A stretch of DNA of 64,000 bases from Botrytis cinerea B05.10 (Eukaryota > Ascomycota > Leotiomycetes > Helotiales > Sclerotiniaceae), in contig NC_037311.1 in NCBI RefSeq assembly GCF_000143535.2, forward strand, positions 2,480,001 through 2,544,000, written 5' to 3'. Under the pieces are notes generated by a model that made no database searches, was not told where the DNA came from, and worked only from the letters and a program-made list of their open reading frames with translations. How positions within the stretch are numbered: the first letter of the stretch is position 1; each line of letters opens with the position of its first letter. Shown here in pieces: positions 23,064 through 35,446 of the stretch. The position numbers and the translations under genes are program-made.

Positions 23064-23171
23064 ACCACTCCGTAAGTAATTGCAGAAAAATAACGAAAAC
23101 CCACGACAAGACAAAAGTCAAACCCAATCAAACCCAATCAAACCATCACTCAACCAACCACCACCGCCTAC

Positions 23172-25261
23172 CTATCTATAACTCGTTCCCGCCGCATCTT
23201 GCTCAATGATGACCGCCGCCGCCTTCTCACTAACCATATAAATCGGCACCGCGATGTAGAATCCCGGAATCTTAGGGAAAACACTCGCATCGACTACTCT
23301 CAAACCACTCGTTCCCCGAACCCTAAAACTGCTGTCCAAAACCGCCATTTCATCATCATCAGCACCGATGGGATTCGTACATGAAATATGATGACCCCAC
23401 GCTTCATCCTGGATAAATTCCTTGAGTTCTTCTTCCGTGGAAACGTCTGCTCCAGGCCATGTCTCATTGAACGATCCGTCGAGCGGAACAACACTGTTCA
23501 TTACCTGGCGGGAAAGTGACATGCCTTCGTACATTGCCTGGAGATCTTTTTCCCACGCATCATCAGTCGATGTCCCTTCGTCGAAATAGTGCATCTGGAT
23601 TAAAGGAGTATCGAGCGGATCGGATGATCGAAGGGTGACCGTCCCCGCGGTGTTGCGCGCGTGAGCTTTGAGCGTAATCCAACTCCAGTGTAGAGCATCG
23701 CCGAGAGCAGGACCGGAGTAGCCTGGATAATAACCGTGGAAGTTGGCAGGGGCGCCGGAAATCAGGAGATCGGGATCTTCTCCTGCGGTGCTGGATCGCG
23801 CGATCATGGCGAGTGGGAGGCCGGGCGTAGCGTAGAGTCCTGCATCTGTAGTGTCGTTCCTCCATTGCGTCAAACAGGGATCATCGGGAGTAGTGAGGAA
23901 AGTACAGCCCTCGGCGATGGAGAATGGAATGTCGGATTCAGAGACGAGGGTCGTTTCGTAGCGGTCCTGCATGTTGGTACCGACACCTGGGAGATCAACT
24001 AGAACTGGGATATTGAATGATTCGAGTTCAGCTTTGGGTCCGACACCACTGAGCTTGAGTAGCTGAGGACTGTTGTATGTTCCGCCTGAAATGATAACCT
24101 CCTTTCTCGCGTTGACACTACCGGGAGTACCTTGAGTTCCATTTTTTCCAGCTCTGGGATCAGCTCTGTATAAACTCTTGCCTTCTAAGAAGTCGACACC
24201 GAGAGCGCGAGGTGTGGTATCGTTAGAGAATCGAATCTTTGTGACGAATGTGTTGAGTTTGAGGGTCAACTTGTACTTTTGGGATCCGTCGGTATTGACT
24301 GCATTCGCTGTTTCGAGGATAAAATTTCTAGCTCCGTTTCTCGTTCTTCCATCAACAGCGATTGGAATCTGGTACAATCCAGTGGCGTTGTTTGTCGCAG
24401 ATGATGGACTATTGGGATCCAGAGAGACAACCTGATCGAAGCCTTTAGCATTTACAAGAGTCGAGTCGGATGCGTTTACTGAGAAGGCATCAGCGGCAGA
24501 AATGACGATCGAATTAATCTTTTCATCTTGAACAATCATAGTTTGGTTGGTGGCACCTGTGTGGAGCCATCCGTCAAAGCCGTGCCCAGGAGTATCTTCT
24601 GGGAGATAATCGCAATGTTCCATCTTTTCAAAATATGTTCGCATGTTGTCGGGAGCCCAAGAATCGTCACCGGTAATGTCTACAATGTGTTGCCAATCGC
24701 TATCGTGCGGGTAGATTGAGATCATAGCGTTGTGGTTCGAGCAGCCACCAAGAGTTCCAGCTCGAGGATACCAGACACCAAGTGGTTCTGCGTCTGCTGG
24801 GGGATCTAATCCGACGTAGTAGTCTCCATCAGTAGTTTGATAGGTCATTTTCGTATCTTTCTTTTGACGTTCAAGATCAGAGTAATGATGGACGAAGAAA
24901 TCCCATTGCTGTGCTTCAATCTCAGTCGATGCGAATTGAAAGATGGGCATTTCAGCAAGAATCTGATCCCCTTGGTCATCTCCAGCATCGATCAGTAAGA
25001 CTTCATATCCAGCAAGAGCAAGACGAGATGCAAGAGGTCCGCCTCCTGGACCACTGCCAACAACAATGTAGTCAACTTCGCTCGGCACATCATTTGTGAC
25101 TTTAGCCCGAGCATCATTTCGAGACCAGTATCGTGCCTGTTTAGGATTTCTTGAAGACGTCAGTAAAGGAATTTGTCAATCTATTGATTTCAAAGCACCT
25201 ACAATGCCAATACAGACGAAGAAGCCAAAGCCAAAAGGCCAAAGGCGCGAATAGAAATCAT
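23172..25261 (-). CDS. Secreted GMC-family FAD oxidoreductase
   Basis: Preferred model: exons 25261-25203 and 25149-23172, 678 residues. Exon 1 gives a signal peptide (MISIRAFGLLALASSSVLAL), and the 53-base intron (GTAGGT..TTCAAG, branch TACTGAC) leads to NPKQARYWSR and then the FAD-binding start DYIVVGSGPGGG (G51, G53, G56). Further family blocks are WYPRAGTLGGCSNHNAM, the second signature GGTYNSPQLLKLSGVGP, and a C-terminal WGHHISCTNPIG that supplies the catalytic His. The usual second His/Asn position is replaced: the segment reads KIPGFYIAVPIYM. GMC enzymes oxidise alcohols or sugars and pass electrons to oxygen or other acceptors; the substrate here cannot be assigned. An alternative model starts at 25433 and uses a splice acceptor 13 bases further on (see findings). 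Confidence 0.88.
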
Positions 25262-28200
25262 TCTTGAGGTTGATCAATATCAGAATCTGTTTCGAGGGGA
25301 TGAAATCTTGTTGAACCAAGTTGTTGTCCAAATACAGTGTAGGCTTTTGCGCAAGGTAAGTTGTCGAGAAAGGTCTAAATATGATCTGTTGATCTCTTGG
25401 TGAAGAGTGATGAGAAACTGATGAAGGATACATTTTGAGAGCGGGAAACAACCGTGGTATTTATCGTCGCCGTCGACAGTACGAATCTCAACCACTGCCA
25501 GGCTGATATTGGTACTTCATCCAATTCAGAGGACTCCTGAACTCCGATTTCCAATCCTCCATTGTCTTCTCAGATGTTCTGTTCATGATTTTCAACATTC
25601 GAGGTCAAAATTCAGCTTGAGGGCGCATTGTTTACGGGACCCCGAGTTCGAGTTTGGAAAGTGGTATTGATTGCGAAATGAACAGACAATAATAAATCCG
25701 ACAAAAAATCGGCGTTTTTAGATTGTATCAGATGCCACCAAAAAAAGAATTATCGAGTTTCCTAAAAGACTGAAGATATAAAAACCAAAGTGATTCGCTG
25801 ATGTAATGCTCTCGAAATGGATTTACGCCCCACAAGGTAATTATGTGGAGGACTAGGTATAACGCCAGAGCAAGGGAGGGAACCCGGTGGGTATACATGG
25901 TTATTCTGCAGCCACTCGTGCCACTCGTGCCACCAATACCACCATCGCTGTCATATACCCTAGGGCATAGCCTACATTTTGAATCTCATCCATTTACCGT
26001 GAGCCTAATTTCTCGTGCTTACACGCCCAGGCGTATTGATCATTATTCAAAGAATTTCGATTCAATAGCCTTAACCTGAGTTGAAGCATGTATCTATAAG
26101 AAATTAATGATCGGAATCATTTCAGCACGAATAACATAAAATACTTCTGTCCACACGAGAGTTTCGTCTAGGCCTGCCAATTGCGGCAGCCTCCCCTGGT
26201 ACCAAAATTGCTAGGGTCAGACGCCTATCCGCAGCAGGATTCCCAATCCACCCAATAAGATGCGATTAGCCACAAGCAGTTGACAGTCATTTGAAGAATT
26301 GAGATTAGAAATCCAATTTCCAATCTTTATCGCAAACATTCTAAGAGTTACCATAGGTGAAAGGTTCATGGGTTCAAGCATGCCAACGTTTTTCGAAGTA
26401 ACCATAAAACAAGTGCCGCGGGCATCTGAAAATTTTCAGTTCAGTTTGTCCACAGAAAACTTGAATATCTGCGCCATCCCGCTGCTAAGATTTCCTTGGC
26501 GATCCCCTAATATAGTAGGTCTCGTCTGATAAAGATGGTAGATGGTGACCTTCGCTACATTCCTATTGGCTAAGCGACTAAACATCCTTGCTAATCGTCG
26601 CCTTCTGCATTCAGTCCTTGTCATCCCAGATCGGGTGTAGATCCCAGAACTAGCTTTGAAATCACATTCATCTACGATGCAGTTGTATACTAAACAATCT
26701 GAGAGGTCATATTTTTTGAGTGCTTATAGCGCCGTAAATCATCTTGTGGCTCCTGCAGTAGCCATGGACGGGCTGGTAACACCCGTCTCTAAAACTTATC
26801 GCCCGTCTTCAAAGTTTCAACGTCCCAAAAATAGATCATTGCAGTTGCCTAACAGCCACGAATAATACACGGGTTCCAGGTGGTACGATAACGGTACAGA
26901 GTTGCATGAACGACTTCGAGGGAGATTGCCGGTAAAAAGTCGTCATCGGTGATAAGTTGAGACGGACAATCATCATTGATTGTAGATATAAAAGTTGCCA
27001 GATTAATGGCATCACACCATCTGGGGTAAATCCAAACTTGGGAGTTTGCCCGCGTTGGGTAACATCTTCGTTTTCACTTGTTCGAACCCCCCACCACATT
27101 CTGAAGATATGGCGATATTTCACGCGCAATTATGCATTCGAGCGGCAAGACTCCCGAGAAGAGAAGTAGAAATTCAATGGAGATACGGAGTGTGTATATG
27201 CCCACGAAAAATGCAACGTGAAGAGATAGTTTAAGAAAGGGTTGTGTTGCGAACAATCATATTCTTTTGTAAAATCTGCCTGTGTTTCTGCAAATTGGAA
27301 TGTATACAAGACAATATGACGTACCCACAATAAGATGGCACTCAGCTTGCGAAAACAACCATAAAGACGATATGACTAGTAACCGAAGGCTGAGAGATCT
27401 ATGTCGCTTGGCTTATCCTTTTAGAGGCTCTGAAGTCCTCCATTGGTTAAGAATGAGGCTGCCAATAGTTGCGGAAGCTATTTGACTCTATTTCTAGGCC
27501 CAAAGAGCCCATTTTCTGTAATCCATTTTCGAATGCTTCGCTAACTTGTTCCCACTAGTATCTTTTAGACGTTCAGAATTGCAATGTCTGCCTAATTACT
27601 TTCTCGACCAAACGCCCACTCTCAATCCACTTTCCCGGCCTTGCTCAAACCTATCTCATTGAAGATAGCTGCTGCTAGAGATTGGAGAAATTGCGGGGTT
27701 TCTAAATTTGATATCGCAAGTATGCGTTGGTGCAAATGTATGTCTGTTGAACAATCATACGATGATTGTCACAAAATCAGAAAAGGAACCTCTGATCGTT
27801 GACCCGAGTCTGGCTCTCGATATTGCTGCTGAGGTAGAAACTTGCAATCGGATGATTTCGTGTATTCAATTCATCGATGTGGTTAGAAAAAGTTAAAAGT
27901 TCTTGACTCGGGGCTTGATTTTGTCGTATATTCCTTTCATTCGCTTTCGGTATCGGAACTACAAGCGGTTTCAATTTTTGGCCAGCGTTCATGCCCCGCT
28001 AAGGTATTGTAGCGTGGAAATCGCGTGGCAGATCTCGCGTGGAACACTCGATAATAGATTTTGGGCAGATCTTGAAGCCCTCAAAATGGACCTGCAGTAA
28101 GCGTGGAGAAGGAAGCACGAGCTGCATGCTGACAAGGCTTGGAACGTCACACAGACTAGTGATGCCGTGTTAACCAGTCTGACGGTGATCATGTACGGCT

Positions 28201-29965
28201 GCTGTGACAAAATGATTCGTTCTCACATTCAGCTCGGCTGAAAACATTGGCCACGAGTGTAGCCGAGGACTGTCGCTCCCCTCTGGCGGAATCCTCCAGT
28301 GTGGAACCGATCAGCAACCCGGAATACACAGCCTATATTCCACAAGCCAAAGTCACCAAACACAGGAATAGATCCCGTGTAGGTCATTCGGTTGTCTGGT
28401 GGATCATGCGGCACAATAAACGTTCGGGAGATTCGATCCGAATCCCTTTCATGAGTTTATACTGGCGCCTGAGTATCGACCATCAATGGTCCGCAAATAA
28501 CCGCCGTTGATATTTCCAACATGAATTCAAACCATCGATATGGACCCGAGTCGTGAGAGATCCGCAATGAGAATTTGCGGCACAATCAGGCTGACACGAG
28601 ATATTTGACGAACCAATTTCCTTCTCAGGTTGATTCTATGCTCAATCCGTGGTGAGCTTGATGCTGATGTGGGGTATACCATTTTGAGAGCGCAGTGCGA
28701 AGTCTGCAATTTACGACGCCTAGTAAGCACCAACGGATTGTATAATGGATCAACGAACGTCGGTATATAAAGGCCAGCGTGGTGACTCTTCTGATCACTA
28801 CCACGTACTTTGTCGATGGCCAGAAGAGTCGAAAATTAGGTATCCTCATCATCCATGTGGTCCTGTCCAACCATCTCCATTTCTGCCAATGCTTAGTATG
28901 AAAAACCAAGTCTATTCCACGCTTTGAGAAAAGACACAGCTTTGTAGAGATGGCCAGTATTTCAGTGAGTTATGAGCTTGAAGTTGAATTCTAGCGTGGT
29001 AGAGTGGCAGAATAACCAAGGTTGACATGTCAATATCGTTAATGGGTAAATAGATCAACAAGAAACGTGCTGCAATCATTAGCCATGCTGTGTGTGATAT
29101 CCAGTGTACTGCTGAGATAGAGTCCACAATCAAGTGAAAAGGTAATTATCAATAAGGTACCCAAGAAGTTATTCTTGATTGCCTAGATGGAGCATTCCAA
29201 AGCCTCGACGTTTGAACCAGGATCTGATGTTCGTGTCGTCATCTAATCACGATTGCCCAGTTCAAGCAATTATGTAACTGCATCTGTGTTCTGAAGAAAT
29301 GTGGGAAGGCTCAACGACATATATAAATGGAGCGCGACTTTTGATAATATGGGCAATGCAGTAATTGACTTCTCCGTTTTCATGGCCATTACCGTGGTTG
29401 AGGGAAAACTATATTGTTTTGTTTTGGTTTGTGATGTTGTGTTTTGTTTATATGTTGGAGGTGCAACGATTGGAAGTTTTGTCAGCATCTTTAGTAAGCC
29501 ATCTTCGCTTTCTTTAGCACAGGCGGGTAATTAAATAGCCTATTGAGTACATGAATATTATCTGCAAGCTTAATAGGAGTAACGAGCTGACAGCTACACA
29601 TCAATTATGCACACTGTTGACATAGACCTTCAACTTCATGTCATGTCATGATTTTTTCACATTGGTGTCATCGCGAAAACTCAAACGCTGATATGATATC
29701 ACTATCATTTTTTTTCATCGTATGATCCACTCCAAGTCGGTGCAATAATCTATCCGATCAAAGTCCGACGACATGGTGCTTTCAAATCATGTCCCGGTCC
29801 TCCTTCCAAGAGACGATGGATACACCTCGGTGATTGGGGCCATATAAACCTTCTGGAAACCCTCGAAAAGATGATTGGATTCAAGATAATAAACACAGCA
29901 ATACCTATATTGAAAATCTAGAAGAACCGTTCCATCATGTTAGTTTCCGAGAAGATCACATTACC
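25262..29965. other. Long gene-poor stretch
   Basis: About 4.7 kb with no reading frame above roughly 100 codons that looks like protein. The left end is the GMC promoter, including the longer alternative first exon up to 25433. Short frames near 26.3, 27.7, 28.2 and 28.7 kb overlap in several frames and show no family pattern. No terminal repeats or transposase frame is visible. Decayed mobile or genic DNA is possible. Confidence 0.5.
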
Positions 29966-31407
29966 ATGTGGGTTGACCCTACCAAATCGTCTTTGCAAGG
30001 TATGAAACATCTATCAATTCGATCCAAATGTCTCCATGGAGCTAATATAACCTCAAAGGGTGCAATGGCTGAAGCTATGTCAACCACCCATGTGCCCGAT
30101 GAACAATTTTTGAAGGCATATGGCACTTGGGCCGACGGTGGATGGGGAATGATAATGACAGGTACGAACCAGGCGTGCATTACGACCAACTTAAATGTTC
30201 CAAGTGGATTTGATCAATTGAGATGCCCAAACTTCACACGTCAAGTGTCCAAACACTAATTTGGATAACAGGAAACGTTCAAGTGTCCTCCAAATACCTT
30301 GGAGGCCACAACGACGTAGCCACCACTCCCCAAACCACAGAAGAGACCAGAGCCAACTGGAAATCCTGGGCGGCAACCTGTCAACGCTCTGGAACACCAA
30401 CCGTAGTCCAAATATGTCATGCCGGTAGACAATCACCCCTTGGGGCTGGCAGCCGCGGTCTCTTTTCAAAAACCGTTGCTCCCTCCGCCGTGGCAATGAA
30501 TTTTGGAAGTAGTTTAATTGAACGGGCCGCTGTTGCGTTATTATTCGGTACACCACGCGAACTGACGATTGATGAGATTTCTGGACCGGGGGGCATCATT
30601 GATGAGTTTGTGGCGGCTGCGAAACAATCTTTCGAGGCCGGGTTTAAGGGTGTCGAACTCCATGGCGCGTAAGTTGCCCCCTATATTTTTGTGGTCCCCC
30701 GCGATTGCTCCTACTGACTCAAATATAGACACGGCTACTTGCTAGCACAATTCATGTCTCCTCGATCCAATCTTAGAACCGATGAGTTTGGCGGCACAGC
30801 CAGAAAGAGAGCCGAAGTTGTAGTAAGAATCATCAATGAAGTCAGAAAGCAAACGAGTAAGGAGTTTTGCATTGGTATCAAGGTGAACAGCGTGGATGCT
30901 GCTTCCAACGAGTCATTAGAAGATAGCATGGAGCAAATAAGGTGCATAGTAGAAGCCGGAGTTGACTTCATCGAGATTTCCGGAGGAAACTACGAGAATC
31001 CTCGGATGATGGGTGATCCCTCCTCAGCCGCTTTGCCCCCTTCTCGTGAAAGCTTCTTTCTCGAATTCGCCCAAACAGTACGCAAACAATTCCCTTCGGT
31101 TCTCCTGATGGTCACTGGGGGTTTCCGTACAAGAGTCGGTATGGAAGAGGCTTTGAAGTCGGGAGGATGTGATCTTATTGGCATTGCCCGACCCGCTGCC
31201 GTTATTCCAAAATTGCCAAACGAAATTATCCTCAATAAGAACATACCTGACGAAGAAGCAACCGTCAATCTTGCACCACTCTCTCCGCCATTTTTGATGC
31301 GCCACTTCCCTGTTAAACAGGTCGGGGCTGGTTTCCAAAGCATATATTATTCGTCGCAGATTCAGAGAATGGCGAAGGGCTTGTTGCCTGTCAACACCAC
31401 GATATAG
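29966..31407 (+). CDS. NADH:flavin oxidoreductase / Old Yellow Enzyme-like
   Basis: Three exons: 29966-30161, 30272-30668, 30729-31407, 423 residues. Both introns have GT..AG ends and keep phase. The FMN-binding TIM-barrel blocks are clear: KGAMAEAMST (about 31-40), GGWGMIMTG, VQICHAGRQSPLGAGSRG (HAGRQ at 115-119), GVELHGAHGYLLAQFMSP with H196 and H199, LRTDEFGGTARKRAEVV, FIEISGGNYENP, and the phosphate-binding VTGGFRTR and DLIGIARPA near the C-terminus. The family reduces activated C=C bonds with NAD(P)H; the natural substrate is unknown. The frame stays open upstream to 29834 without an ATG, so 29966 is the best start. The first 30 residues diverge from relatives. It meets the acetylesterase gene tail to tail, 162 bases apart. 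Confidence 0.88.
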
Positions 31408-31569
31408 ATCATTTTTGAACTTAGATAGGAGTTATAGACATAGGAGTTTGGATACAACTAGATATAGATATCAATATAGAATATGTACATATATACAAAG
31501 AATCTTTCCTTCCAGATCCCCCACCACAACACCCCCTTTTCACACTCCACAGAGTCTTAATTACCCGAA

Positions 31570-32556
31570 CTAAGCACAGCTTCCGGCAATACTACTGGTC
31601 GTGTTCTTGCTATACGCACTCAACGCGCTTCCTCCACACATAAGACCCTTCATAAACGCAGCGGCCACAGTATTCGCGCCTGCGGGACTGGTGTGCGTGT
31701 GATCGATTGGATAAAACGCATCCACGGTCGTAGCACCAAGCGATTCATAGATATTCGCAGTGTAGAGACCGTGGTCGACAAAGGAGGCCAACGAGCCAAG
31801 AGAACTGACGACGGATCTCCCATATCCGGTGAAGCGGGGAGCAGTGTAGGAAAAGGTACCGGTTTCCCATAAGTTGTTGGGAGTGGGCGAGGCGATGATT
31901 AGGTGGGCACCTTTGGCGGTGATGAGACGACTGGAAGGTGTGTTAGTTGGATTGTTGATTCTGATGGGGGTGAAGGCTGGGGAATTAGAGGATGTCAAAA
32001 GAGAAAGAGAGACATACCCTGCTTGTAGGAGGTAGAATACATATGTATACACGGTCTCTCCCGTAACAGGAGAAATACACGTCTCGGTACCGCCTCCATA
32101 GCAATCGGTACGGAGATTGTCGGTTGTGCTCAGAGAGCCTCCATCGTTGTGGCCAAACTCGCTGAGGAACAAATTAGCACATACTCTTCAATGGAAAAAT
32201 CCGAACACATACAAAAGAACATAATCGCCAGCAACAACTTTATCGGCCAATGCAGTAAATCTTCCTTCGTTGTAATATGAACGGGCGGATCGTCCGGCAA
32301 CGGCATTGTTCACGACATTGATACCGGTGAAACTGTATTTGAGGTATTCGCCGAATCCTATACACAAGATACGTTAGACAATGTTCCCACACTTCCATAT
32401 GAATGATGTCTAGGATGAGTGAAATATTTACGAACCTTGAGTACTAGTTCCACCGCCACCAAGCGCCATGGTGGAATCACCAGCCAAATACAAAGTTGGC
32501 ACTGCGCATACCTGAGCCGCGAGCGAGGAAAGAAGAACTTTAACGGAAACCTTCAT
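31570..32556 (-). CDS. Rhamnogalacturonan acetylesterase (CE12, SGNH hydrolase)
   Basis: Four exons on the minus strand: 32556-32436, 32357-32213, 32161-32018, 31930-31570, 256 residues, all junctions in phase. A signal peptide (about residues 1-19) is followed at once by block [11 protein letters not shown] with nucleophile Ser28. Block II is [10 protein letters not shown] (Gly62), block [12 protein letters not shown] (Asn94), and block [13 protein letters not shown] (Asp213, His216). These are the catalytic and oxyanion residues of SGNH esterases, and HTSPAG is typical of rhamnogalacturonan acetylesterases. The enzyme removes acetyl groups from the galacturonic acid of pectin hairy regions outside the cell, which opens the backbone to lyases and hydrolases. 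Its length is normal. The presence of this gene supports a plant-associated lifestyle. A TATA-like element lies about 105 bases upstream. Confidence 0.92.
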
Positions 32557-35446
32557 GATGAATGGTATGAGATGGTATAAGATCGATGCCAAGAAGTGCT
32601 GTAGAATTGACAGATGCTGTTCGAGCCAAGCTTTTTGATTTTCGAGCCGATCTTCTTCCCTTTATATAATTTTCCTAACGTTCGACCCATCATGCGGAAA
32701 TGGAAAAGAAACGGTCTTTATCCACCGCCATGTTCAATTTCTCCATCTGGCCCCTCAATACGAGCTAGATTCTCGGCGCCGAGTTCCCCTTTCCCTTCAA
32801 TCAAATTTACTTTCTGCTAGCCATAGAAATCCGCGTACACACCCACTTACAAATCTGCTTGTAGACGCCCTCCAATTCCAAGAGCCGAAAGAATCCCAAA
32901 GATTTCCCATGCTCCTCGTACAATCTCCACCCGAGCAATCCACCACCGTAACTGTGATTCATCTAATAAAAACGCCAAGACGGAAACTTCATCGTGCATA
33001 TTAAGCTTATTCTTCTTCAGAAAAAATGAAATATAACCACCAGTCGCAAACTTCGCATTCGGCAGATCTTCGCTCGCGTTGCAGATTTGGTATACCCCAG
33101 GTTTTTGGCGCGGGTCCCCTCATTTGATAAGTACATACGTGTGCCTGAATGTGAAAATGGGTGCAGGAGAGCTCGGCAGCGAGTGACAGGTCCACCAATG
33201 AGATTTATCCGTTTTGATTAAGTGTCGGCTAAATTGGTCTTGGCAAAGGCTTAATGATCACGAGATAGGGAGATCGTCGGCTTTTATGGTTGCTCGAGTT
33301 AGGGTATGGCGATTTAGTAAAGGCGATGTTGTGAGTGCAAATGAAGGTTATTTGCGCGCTTGCGTGTGGAAAATATGGGTGGCGGGATTTTTGTTGAAAT
33401 GAGGGTGTGTCTTGGAATTTTGTCAATGGTTGAGGAATGTTGTGATTGAGATGCTTGCGTACCACTTTGGTGCATTTGTGTTATCTCGTAAAAAAGTCAC
33501 TTGCACTGCAGAAAAATCAGATGAACAAATCGAGCGCGATAGATGTTTAGCTAGAGATCAAGCTAATTATTGCCTTTGATCTCCTCGCCTGTCAATAAGC
33601 TCAGACTGAAATTGAAACGAGTATGTAATATGAAGTTTTGTACCCTCTGACCCTTTACATTGGTGTTTTGGAACTTTACAAATCAATAGAGATTAGGATC
33701 CATTGAATAAAGGAATATGACACCCAATCGAGCATCGCGCGTTCGACAAGAGAAGAATGCTTGAGTGTACAATCGCATCAACGAATTCCGTGCATCTTCT
33801 GAAGCCATCCGCATGTTAAGTCGGTATCGTCATCCAAGAAAAAAGGTTCTAAAGAGATCGAGTTGAGTCCCAGAGACTTTTAAACACTTCAACGTTGTCC
33901 GTATTATCGATGTGTATGTGTTGTACCGAGCGCAGGCGATGACAACAATATACTTCCTTGAGAAAGAGAACTAACTGCCTTCACCAAACTTCGGTCTCTG
34001 ATATTCACTTTTGAACGGCAATGTCACCTTCTCGCGCCATTGCATCCAATACTAGTCTCATCTAATTCTACGATATAATCGAAGAGATCGCGCATACTCT
34101 TGTCAATCGGTGGTATGACAACACGGCACTCTAGCTTAACTGTTAGATACGACAACTCGAGGTGCGCGCGGTATCTTTGTGGGGAGCATTCGATCCCTTC
34201 GGAGTCATTGATACCGCGAAATAGGTCAAAAAAGATGTAGGGCCCCAAGAAATTGGGGTCTGAACTTTTTTTTCTTCCAATTTTGAATTATTTTGTCCTT
34301 CCCAACTTGGGTCTACTTGATCATCACCTCTTCCTTCTTTCGGCATTTCTTCTTGAGAATTTCGAAAACTAGAGAAGATTGACTGACGTATGAAACTGAA
34401 AAGAGATGCCAGGAAGAGAACTTGCTATGATTTACTCAGAGTCTCGCATAGCAATATTGAATTTGCTCTACGCAAAGCTCGACGACAATTACTTTCATAG
34501 GTCGTAACAGGAATTATGGGATGACTATCAGATGAGAAACAGGACGACGAAGAGAGAGAAAGTTTGAACTGATGCGGGACAATGAAGTCGCTACTGAGCT
34601 ATTCTTATCGGACGATATCTCCTAGGATTTCAGAACCAATTTGAAAAACATAATCGTGGTGCGAGGAAAAAAAGCGAGATTGATTTTCGTGCTTGAGTAG
34701 ACCAGTTTTAATAATATACCAGATGTGCTACAGATAATAACGAGGACCACCTGATTAGAAAGGACTCTTCATAGGAACATGTTGATCTGACTCGATTATA
34801 TGCTCCATGGCATTCATGGCATTGCGTCCAATCTTACAATGTAGTTACTTCGTGTTTCTTGATACATTTTGATGCAGAGATCCGGTAATGAAACATGAGA
34901 GTGAGTTCCAGATGCCCTAACCTTAGGGATTCATAGAGAATAGGTTTTGGAGTGAGTGATTGTTATCAGGGCGACAGTTGATCCTGAGTAGAACACAAAC
35001 GATCGGTGGTTCTGTGGGCTTGTAGAGATATGGAAAGAACTATCTCCTGTTGAATAATTTTGAGTGCAAAATCTTGATCTGAAGGTGTAGTGAGTTGAAC
35101 AAGATCTACACACTTTCGCTGGCTTAGTCATCATGAATCACTTTATTCTTTATTCCGAGTTTTGATCTGGTTTGTGTTGCCCCAACCTCTTGAAACCCCG
35201 TCTTTTCTAAGTTTCATCGAATCGTATCATACTATCGAACTAAATGAAATCTTTGAAGATGCTTTCAATGGATTTTCTAAGATTCCGCGGATGCCATTTC
35301 TCCGTGTTTGACTGCGCTTTCCTCATACGTTTGCAGATAGATATCCGCGAACAGAAATAGCGATGATGAAGAACCTTCAACTTTTCCGTATCGCTCCCAT
35401 CGAAGGATACTGAGGTATCTGAAGTCGAGTCAACCCTCGATAAAGG
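32557..35446. other. Intergenic region
   Basis: About 2.9 kb. The left end is the acetylesterase promoter. A pair of overlapping minus-strand frames at 34024-34346 could be a decayed gene, but I recognise nothing in them. No other structure is seen. Confidence 0.5.
32661..32668 (-). promoter_or_regulatory. TATA-like element of the acetylesterase gene
   Basis: On the minus strand the sequence reads TATATAAAGGG, about 105 bases before the ATG at 32556. Both sequence and spacing fit a TATA box. Confidence 0.5.

Larger units (their letters stand above)
21155..23171. other. Intergenic region with microsatellites
   Basis: About 2 kb holding the promoter of the secreted-protein gene on the left, simple repeats near 22.04 and 23.05 kb, and the 3' side of the GMC gene on the right. 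No convincing gene; the frames at 22175-22540 and 22976-23209 are low-complexity or lack domain-like sequence. Confidence 0.5.

Noticed and set aside
27080..27100. B-box-like GTTCGAACC on the plus strand
   Set aside because: No A-box upstream and no stem pairing, so not a tRNA.
26157..28930. Possible transposon in the second gene-poor stretch
   Set aside because: No transposase or reverse-transcriptase motif, terminal inverted repeats or target duplication could be found by eye.
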